From Bacillota bacterium (lineage in GTDB: Bacteria > Bacillota > Clostridia > Lachnospirales > Lachnospiraceae), in contig JAEYWQ010000219.1 of NCBI GenBank assembly GCA_023428885.1, positions 1 through 8,176 on the forward strand: DNA of 8,176 nucleotides, read 5' to 3'. The stretch's first letter is position 1, and each line of letters opens with the position of its first letter. This document shows positions 1-4,524 of this stretch, piece after piece. A model generated the notes under the pieces. The model made no database searches and had not been told where the DNA came from. It saw only the letters and a list, made by a program, of their open reading frames with translations. The translations under genes and the position numbers were made by a program.

Positions 1-65
1 GTGTTACTGTTCACTCCAAGCTCATTCACAGCAACATGTTATGCAGCATGATGATATTGTAGTGG
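1..65. other. Left edge downstream of the HD gene, nothing recognised
   Basis: These 65 bases follow the HD gene stop (TAG at 66-68 on the minus strand). I see no clear terminator with a U tract and no gene start. A terminator could lie beyond the edge. Confidence 0.5.
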
Positions 66-647
66 CTATTCTAACATTTCCTGTAAAACAGTTTCTTCAC
101 AGGATTTCATTGCTTCAATCGTCTTGAGGAATAAATCCTCTAACTCCCAACCAAGTAGCTTGGCTCCCTGTTCAATCACATCTCTAGAACAGCCTGCAGC
201 AAACTTCTTATCCTTAAACTTCTTCTTAAGACTGGAGACTTCCATATCCATAACACTTTTCGATGGGCGCATCTTAGCTGATGCTCCAATTAATCCAGTT
301 AATTCATCGGTGGCAAATAAAACCTTCTCCATCTCATGTTTTGGTTCAATATCCACGCAGATACCATAACCATGGGAACAAATTGAGTAAATCATTTCTT
401 CAGATACTTTAGCCTCCCGTAGCAACTCAGGTGCTTTGATACAGTGCTCCTCTGGGTAGTATTCAAAGTCAATATCATGTAACAAACCTACGATACCCCA
501 ATAATCAACTTCCTTCTCAAAACCTAAGTTGTTGGCAAACCATCTCATAACACCTTCCACAGTTAATGCATGTAAGATGTGAAATGGTTCTTGATTGTAT
601 TTCTTTAGAAGCTTAAATGCTTCTTCTCTGCTTATTGTGCTAATCAT
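66..647 (-). CDS. HD-domain (HDIG-type) metal-dependent hydrolase
   Basis: A 193-residue soluble protein, predicted to be a metal-dependent phosphohydrolase; the substrate is unknown. The HD signature is visible: His26, the His57-Asp58 pair (LLHDID) and Asp114 (FATDEL) fit the H...HD...D metal ligands, and His68 and His92 lie where extra histidines often occur in two-metal HD enzymes. No signal peptide or membrane segment is seen, and the length is normal for stand-alone small HD proteins in Clostridia. The ATG directly follows the TAA stop of the upstream NYN-LOTUS gene. Its ribosome binding site (GAGGAG) lies inside the last codons of that gene (Lys-Glu-Glu-Thr), which fixes the start and implies translational coupling. 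The C-terminal third (about 125-193) carries a charged helix. Nucleotide or cyclic nucleotide hydrolysis is possible, but the sequence does not decide it. Family assignment is firm; function is inference. Confidence 0.88.
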   Translation of the reverse strand: MISTISREEAFKLLKKYNQEPFHILHALTVEGVMRWFANNLGFEKEVDYWGIVGLLHDIDFEYYPEEHCIKAPELLREAKVSEEMIYSICSHGYGICVDIEPKHEMEKVLFATDELTGLIGASAKMRPSKSVMDMEVSSLKKKFKDKKFAAGCSRDVIEQGAKLLGWELEDLFLKTIEAMKSCEETVLQEMLE

Positions 648-1658
648 TTAAGTCTCCTCTTTCTTTAATCGAACGGTTCTTTTTGTCTTGCCATTCTCTA
701 TAATTTCTATCTGGTCAATGCTTTGTATAAACTTTGAAAACGTTGAATATCCGTAATCTTTTACATTGAATTCTTTATTTTTTAGATGTAATTTATTACT
801 TAATTCACTTAAGCCCATTTGCTTTTGGCTCTGAGAATTAATTAGATTTAAGACATATTGACTCATCTCTTCGAATGCTGTTTTATTATCTTTAAGCGCA
901 ATGGTTACTATATTATTCGTTCTTATCAGTTCAAGACTGGTAAACTCCTCTAAGAACTTCGATAATAGACTATAACCATAATTACGTACGTCAAAGTCAG
1001 GAAATTTATTCACAAGACGATTTCCTATCATGCCCAGATCTGTGGTCTTACCTTGATTTTCATTCTCTGTGATAATACTGACAATTGCACTCTCAATGAC
1101 TTGCTTGCTAATTTTATTATCCTGTATATCTAAGATTGGCTTTTCAGGTTCCTGCTGCCGTTTCACCTTGATCGCCACCGGAGAAGTAACCACAGGTTTT
1201 ACAACCTCTTTTTCCTGAATCTCCTGATCAATTAGTATCTCTAGGTTCGTAAAAACGCTACATGCTGCCCGAAATGATCTAGGCGTTTTATCCTCTCCCA
1301 TTCCGATGACTATCATACCGGATTCACGAAGACGGCTAGCTAAACGGGTAAAATCACTATCACTGGATACAATACAGAATCCTTCCACGTTTTCGGTATA
1401 GAGGATGTCCATCGCATCGATGATAAGAGCTGAATCTGTTGCATTCTTTCCTACTGTATTACTGAATTGCTGTACCGGAATAATAGAATTCTCCAATAAC
1501 TCATTCTTCCACTTGGAAGTCTGGTTATTGGTCCAATCTCCATAGATTCTCTTATAGGTTATTACTCCATACTTTTGCATCTCGTCAAGGATTGCATTGA
1601 TGTATTTTGCTGATATATTATCCGAATCAATTAATAGTGCGAATTTTCTCTCCTGCAT
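648..1658 (-). CDS. NYN-domain (PIN-like) protein with two LOTUS/OST-HTH domains
   Basis: A 336-residue predicted RNA-processing protein. Residues about 5-145 form a NYN domain (LabA/DUF88 type, PIN-like nuclease fold). Its acidic residues are in place: Asp11 and Asp13 in LIDSDN, Asp75 in NATDSALIIDAMD, and Asp100 and Asp102 in VSSDSDF. A charged linker (about 146-180) follows, then two LOTUS/OST-HTH winged-helix domains at about 183-256 and 262-333. Each holds a matching signature, NYGYSLLSKFLE (226-237) and DYGYSTFSKFIQ (301-312), which points to internal duplication. LOTUS domains are known RNA-binding modules and NYN domains are often ribonucleases, so RNA cleavage or binding is likely; the target is unknown. 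The start is supported by AGGGAGGT four bases upstream. A likely promoter lies just before it, and the HD gene follows with no gap. The protein is probably cytoplasmic. Domain calls are confident; RNase activity is inferred from the retained acids. Confidence 0.9.
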   Translation of the reverse strand: MQERKFALLIDSDNISAKYINAILDEMQKYGVITYKRIYGDWTNNQTSKWKNELLENSIIPVQQFSNTVGKNATDSALIIDAMDILYTENVEGFCIVSSDSDFTRLASRLRESGMIVIGMGEDKTPRSFRAACSVFTNLEILIDQEIQEKEVVKPVVTSPVAIKVKRQQEPEKPILDIQDNKISKQVIESAIVSIITENENQGKTTDLGMIGNRLVNKFPDFDVRNYGYSLLSKFLEEFTSLELIRTNNIVTIALKDNKTAFEEMSQYVLNLINSQSQKQMGLSELSNKLHLKNKEFNVKDYGYSTFSKFIQSIDQIEIIENGKTKRTVRLKKEET

Positions 1659-1662
1659 AACT

Positions 1663-1670
1663 ACCTCCCT
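1663..1670 (-). promoter_or_regulatory. Ribosome binding site of the NYN-LOTUS gene
   Basis: AGGGAGGT reads on the minus strand, four bases upstream of the ATG at 1658. It decides the start of the NYN-LOTUS protein. Confidence 0.75.
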
Positions 1671-1677
1671 TTACTAC

Positions 1678-1705
1678 ATTATACTTCGTTTTCCAGTTTC
1701 AGCAA
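1678..1705 (-). promoter_or_regulatory. Likely sigma-A promoter for the NYN-LOTUS / HD operon
   Basis: On the minus strand a perfect -10 box TATAAT (1683 down to 1678) has TTGCTG (1705 down to 1700) as a weak -35 match (3 of 6 bases) at 16 bp spacing. It ends about 20 bp before the start codon, giving a very short leader that begins just before the ribosome binding site. The -35 overlaps the end of the small upstream ORF. The -10 is convincing; the -35 is marginal. Confidence 0.5.
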
Positions 1706-1821
1706 GACAAAAATGAACAAAGTGTCTGCCAGGCAGACACCTTGTTCCGCGCTGACCGGGTGTGGCGCTTTTTGCAACAGTATTCCTTACCCAGTCGATT
1801 CATATTTTCTAAAGTAATCAT
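1699..1821 (-). CDS. Short ORF (40 codons) with ideal RBS; possible truncated gene remnant
   Basis: An ATG at 1821 opens a 40-residue frame ending in TGA at 1699. It is preceded by AAGGAGGA (1828-1835) at a six-base spacing, one of the best ribosome binding sites in the window. The first 14 residues (MITLENMNRLGKEY) look like an ordinary protein start. The remainder (CCKKRHTRSARNKV onwards, five cysteines in the whole peptide) is encoded by a GC-rich palindromic element and has odd composition (Arg, Cys, Trp). It lies 57 bp downstream of the unknown 201-residue gene on the same strand, as an operon partner would. Three readings are possible: a small gene cut short by a palindromic repeat, a leader-type peptide, or a chance frame. 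I favour a remnant. I do not recognise any family. Confidence 0.4.
   Translation of the reverse strand: MITLENMNRLGKEYCCKKRHTRSARNKVSAWQTLCSFLSC
1716..1746. repeat. Long near-perfect palindrome (hairpin), candidate dispersed repeat
   Basis: GTGTCTGC (1722-1729) pairs perfectly with GCAGACAC (1733-1740) around a CAG loop. After one A/C mismatch, AACAA (1716-1720) pairs with TTGTT (1742-1746). Read on the minus strand the hairpin is followed after two bases by TTTTT, so it could also end transcripts coming from the unknown gene. Together with the adjacent GC-rich segment it resembles REP-like or small palindromic elements. No second copy is seen in this window, so repeat status is inference. 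Confidence 0.6.
1749..1773 (+). terminator. GC-rich hairpin with T5 tail, terminator-like on + strand
   Basis: GCGC (1749-1752) pairs with GCGC (1765-1768), extended by two G-T wobbles in plus-strand RNA, and TTTTT (1769-1773) follows. The stem is short, and no plus-strand gene ends nearby, so it is better seen as part of the palindromic element than as a working terminator. The segment 1741-1768 has 20 G or C out of 28 bases, well above its surroundings. Confidence 0.25.
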
Positions 1822-1827
1822 CTTTTG

Positions 1828-1835
1828 TCCTCCTT
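1828..1835 (-). promoter_or_regulatory. Strong Shine-Dalgarno site of the short ORF
   Basis: AAGGAGGA on the minus strand, six bases from the ATG at 1821, is near-perfectly complementary to the 16S rRNA 3' end. It is the main reason to take the short ORF seriously. Confidence 0.65.
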
Positions 1836-1841
1836 AATAAA

Positions 1842-1864
1842 GAGCAACTTTAATTAAGCCGCTC
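1842..1864 (-). terminator. Hairpin just after the unknown gene, minus-strand RNA only
   Basis: In minus-strand RNA GAGCGGCTT pairs with AAGTTGCTC (9 bp including two G-U pairs) around a five-base loop, followed by TTTATT. In plus-strand RNA the two wobbles become A/C mismatches, so the fold belongs to minus-strand transcripts. It starts 14 bases after the stop codon of the 201-residue gene. The U tail is short, so it is a weak terminator, a processing site or an attenuator. Confidence 0.4.
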
Positions 1865-1878
1865 CCTAATCCTATCTG

Positions 1879-2484
1879 TTATGCCTTCACGAAACGACTT
1901 GTATTCTTATCAATCTTTTCATATGCAAAAGAAGAAGCAAATAACAAGCCTGCTAGATAACAATCTCTTAGCTGATAATAAATTTCTACCTTCCCAGCAA
2001 CTTGCTCCCAATACAAGCTGTGAACACAGGAGTTTTTCTTCCATACAGCTTCATCATCACTTTCTTTTATGACGCTATTCACATGATCACAAGGCATACC
2101 ATCCAATAAACTGTCATTCATTAATTTGAATGCTTGGGAAGCACTGGATATTTTAACTGATGCTGCAATCTTCTTACCATTTTCCTCAAAGACTTCCTGA
2201 ATTCTAGCAAGCTGGTCTGAATCATGCTTTAGAATTTCTGTTACAGTATAAGCCAGCTTATATTCAACTTGACTTACTCTACTTTGTAACCAGCCATGTA
2301 TGTTACCTTCATCAATGATTTCCTCTAATGGAGCTGTTTCAGATTCTCCATACAGGTCATCAAGTTCTTTCTTTAACCCTGGGATACTCTCCTTGCTAAT
2401 CTCTAATAATCCCTCAACAATCTGCTGTTGTACTTGAATTTTATTGTACATCCAAAAATGAATTGGTCCTAAAAATGCGCTCAT
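1879..2484 (-). CDS. Conserved-looking protein of unknown function (201 aa)
   Basis: I do not recognise a named family. The protein is mostly helical and soluble, with no clear signal peptide; the N-terminus (MSAFLGPIHFWMYNK) is aromatic but too short for a membrane anchor. Three cysteines sit in distinctive contexts in the C-terminal half: Cys132 in GMPCDHV, Cys153 in NSCVHSLYW (with His155) and Cys175 in YYQLRDCYLAGLL. The clustering of Cys and His with an aromatic patch suggests a ligand, metal or haem pocket, or a small-molecule hydrolase fold (for example the amino-thiazoline hydrolase-like group), but this resemblance is weak and from memory only. The ATG is supported by TAGGAGG (2491-2497) at six bases. 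It is the first gene of the left minus-strand block, divergent from the glycosyltransferase gene, with a short ORF with a strong ribosome binding site 57 bp downstream. It is a real gene by length, start signal and composition; its function is open. Confidence 0.75.
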   Translation of the reverse strand: MSAFLGPIHFWMYNKIQVQQQIVEGLLEISKESIPGLKKELDDLYGESETAPLEEIIDEGNIHGWLQSRVSQVEYKLAYTVTEILKHDSDQLARIQEVFEENGKKIAASVKISSASQAFKLMNDSLLDGMPCDHVNSVIKESDDEAVWKKNSCVHSLYWEQVAGKVEIYYQLRDCYLAGLLFASSFAYEKIDKNTSRFVKA

Positions 2485-2538
2485 AACTTGCCTCCTAATT
2501 TCTTTCCTATGTTTTCGTATTTCTTATCTCCTGAAGGT

Positions 2539-2544
2539 ATTATA
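2539..2544 (-). promoter_or_regulatory. Candidate -10 box for the unknown 201-residue gene
   Basis: TATAAT reads on the minus strand, 54 bp upstream of the start codon at 2484. No good -35 is found at 16-18 bp spacing (CCAAAT at 17), so this may depend on an activator or be a chance match. The surrounding 175 bp divergent region (2485-2659) shows no other convincing promoter and no riboswitch fold that I can recognise. Confidence 0.3.
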
Positions 2545-2634
2545 ACCGAAGTAATATAGTTATTTGGTAGCTATAGCAACACTTAATCATTTATTTCACT
2601 TTCTTTCTCCTTCATGCATACCTTAGTACTGCAA

Positions 2635-2648
2635 CTTAAATTTAAGGA
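2635..2648 (+). promoter_or_regulatory. Perfect 12-bp palindrome overlapping the glycosyltransferase RBS
   Basis: CTTAAATTTAAG (2635-2646) is a perfect palindrome. Its last bases overlap AAGGA (2644-2648), the only ribosome binding site candidate for the ATG at 2660, with a rather long 11-base spacing. It could be a repressor site or a weak fold hiding the binding site, but in AT-rich DNA chance is likely. Confidence 0.3.
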
Positions 2649-2659
2649 TCGAGATTTTC

Positions 2660-4432
2660 ATGAACCCTACTCCCTCCATAAGTCTATGTATGATAGTTAA
2701 AAATGAAGAAACCTATCTTGCACAGTGTTTTGATAGTGTGAAAGATATTGTGGACGAAATCATTGTTGTTGATACGGGATCAACTGATAAAACTCAGGAA
2801 ATATGCGAGCATTATCATGTAAGTTTCTATTCCTATCCTTGGGAGGATGACTTCTCGAAAGCACGTAATTATTCTCTTTCATTTGCTCAATGTGACTGGA
2901 TCCTTATCCTGGATGCCGATGAAATGATCCTTCATAGCAAGAAAAGTGATTTTATGACCTTGCTCTTAGATACAACATTAGATGCTTTCATAGTTACCAT
3001 TTATAATTATACTGGCCTCTTAGAAGAAGAGGAATATTCCATTCATCATTCTCTCCGTATATTCCGTAATCATCAAGGATTTTGCTTTCAAGGTGCAATC
3101 CACGAACAAGTAGTCTCCTGCGAGCACCCAGATCAAGCCTTATCTTGTGAGTTCTCTCCTATCATAATTCACCATTACGGTTACTTGGCAGAGGTAGTTG
3201 ACCAGAAAGGGAAACGTTCTCGAAACCTATCACTACTCCAAAAACAGTATGAAACAGATCCTAGTAATGCTTTTGTATTATTTAACTTTGGTAATGAATA
3301 TGCTGCACTGGAACAATATGACCTTGCATTAACGTTTTATCAACAGGCAAAGCAAAATCTTAAGGATCAGGCCGCCTTTACAGCTTATCTATACCTTCGT
3401 ATGGTATTATGTTATTCCTATTTAGGTCGCAATCAAGAATCTCTTCATTTAGCCATAGAGGCTCATAATATGTTCCCAGACTTCACAGACATTATATATT
3501 GCACCGGATTGGCTTACTATCATATGCATCAATATACCAAGGCCTTATCAGCCTTTGATCAGTGCATTCAAATGAACCCATCTCCACCGAATCTGACCTT
3601 CATCCATGGAAGTACTACCTTTCTTCCTTACCAATGTAAAGCTATGATCTATAAGCAGTTATACGACTTAGAATCAGCGATTGAATGTTTATTCAAGGCC
3701 TATCATTACCAAAAGGATAACAGCTTCATTCTCTATGAGCTTGGACATCTCTTAAATCAATGTTATCAGAATAAAGATAAAGTCGTCTCAGACCTGATTC
3801 ATATCGTTAAGAAGAAGGATTCAACTAATTTATGTGAATGTATAGATATTCTAGTTGCTGAGCAACTCTATACTCATGCTGCTTCTATATTCTCATCACT
3901 TGATACTAATAATGATTATGTGTTCTTTCTCAAAGGAAAACTGATGTTTTATCAGCAGGATTTTTCAACTGCAGCTTGCTACTTTAATCAGGTTCTATCA
4001 CTATCTTCACAAAAGAAACAGCATATTGAATGTTTGACCTATTTATTTATCCTTGGTATTCTTGTGAACACGATAGAGCTACCTAGCATACTTAATCAGT
4101 TAAAAAGCAAAGGGAACGCAAATGTATATCAAGTATATAAGAATATCTACGATATGCAATTTCATCAGGAATACTCTTATGAACTACTAATGATTCTAAT
4201 AGATTTCCTCGAAAAACTTCTTAAGTTGCAGGCTTTTGAACAGTTTGAAACTTATCTTATACTATTAGATCAGGTGGAATGTAACAACGCACTATTGGAA
4301 TTAGGCAGACTTTATGAAAGATGCGGATATTCCAAACTAGCACGAGCTACTTACAGTAGATCTTTAAAGGAATTCAATATCATTGATATGGCTGCCCTGG
4401 ATTATCTAGCCGGTGGACTTAATAATCTATAA
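2660..4432 (+). CDS. SunS-like family 2 glycosyltransferase with TPR-rich C-terminus
   Basis: A 590-residue cytoplasmic glycosyltransferase (GT-A fold, GT2). Residues about 6-175 carry the catalytic domain: SLCMIVKNEE (8-17), VVDTGSTDKT (36-45) for nucleotide-sugar binding, WEDDFSKARN (61-70), the metal-binding Asp85-Ala-Asp87-Glu88, GAIHEQ (145-150) and HHYGY (171-175). This pattern is the SunS/ThuS-like GT2 group, which includes S-glycosyltransferases of glycocins but also many uncharacterised enzymes. The rest is helical, with TPR-like units near 204-232, 242-274, 276-307, 320-353 and 419-451, likely used to hold a protein or peptide acceptor. No transmembrane segment is seen. The gene stands alone between divergent and convergent neighbours, and no bacteriocin precursor or exporter is visible nearby, so the acceptor and sugar cannot be named. 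The start is set by the conserved N-terminal strand; the ribosome binding site is weak. Glycosyltransferase identity is confident; acceptor type is unknown. Confidence 0.9.
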   Translation: MNPTPSISLCMIVKNEETYLAQCFDSVKDIVDEIIVVDTGSTDKTQEICEHYHVSFYSYPWEDDFSKARNYSLSFAQCDWILILDADEMILHSKKSDFMTLLLDTTLDAFIVTIYNYTGLLEEEEYSIHHSLRIFRNHQGFCFQGAIHEQVVSCEHPDQALSCEFSPIIIHHYGYLAEVVDQKGKRSRNLSLLQKQYETDPSNAFVLFNFGNEYAALEQYDLALTFYQQAKQNLKDQAAFTAYLYLRMVLCYSYLGRNQESLHLAIEAHNMFPDFTDIIYCTGLAYYHMHQYTKALSAFDQCIQMNPSPPNLTFIHGSTTFLPYQCKAMIYKQLYDLESAIECLFKAYHYQKDNSFILYELGHLLNQCYQNKDKVVSDLIHIVKKKDSTNLCECIDILVAEQLYTHAASIFSSLDTNNDYVFFLKGKLMFYQQDFSTAACYFNQVLSLSSQKKQHIECLTYLFILGILVNTIELPSILNQLKSKGNANVYQVYKNIYDMQFHQEYSYELLMILIDFLEKLLKLQAFEQFETYLILLDQVECNNALLELGRLYERCGYSKLARATYSRSLKEFNIIDMAALDYLAGGLNNL

Positions 4433-4440
4433 AACCACAG

Positions 4441-4487
4441 AAAAAATCCCTCTACGGTAGTCTTGTACATGTCTACTTTAGAGGGAT
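4441..4487 (-). terminator. Intrinsic terminator between convergent genes, best on minus strand
   Basis: ATCCCTCTA (4446-4454) pairs perfectly with TAGAGGGAT (4479-4487). After a 2x2 internal loop, GTAG (4457-4460) pairs with CTAC (4473-4476). On the minus strand the stem runs into a six-T tract (4446 down to 4441, partly shared with the stem), the classic layout, 37 bases after the REC-PAS-GGDEF-EAL gene. On the plus strand the stem is followed by an AT-rich stretch with only TTTT at a distance, so it may work weakly for the glycosyltransferase gene as well. Confidence 0.75.
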
Positions 4488-4524
4488 GTTACCATATATA
4501 TTTTGGACTTTGTCTTACTTAACT

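Noticed and set aside
124..369. Plus-strand open frame inside the HD gene
   Set aside because: It is antisense to a well-supported HD domain gene, has no ribosome binding site of note and no recognisable protein features.
1699..1821. The cysteine-rich 40-residue frame as a glycocin precursor for the SunS-like glycosyltransferase
   Set aside because: The cysteines come mostly from the palindromic element, there is no leader with a double-glycine site, it is on the opposite strand 0.8 kb away, and no exporter or peptidase gene is present.
1881..2072. Plus-strand open frame inside the unknown 201-residue gene
   Set aside because: The minus-strand gene has a strong ribosome binding site and protein-like composition; the plus-strand frame lacks both.
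2551..2580. TTGCTA and TATATT as an alternative promoter for the 201-residue gene
   Set aside because: The spacing is only 15 bp and both boxes are imperfect, so it is no better than the TATAAT closer to the gene.
2485..2659. Riboswitch or c-di-GMP aptamer in the divergent region
   Set aside because: No conserved aptamer-like sequence or stable multi-helix fold could be recognised, only AT-rich DNA with small palindromes.
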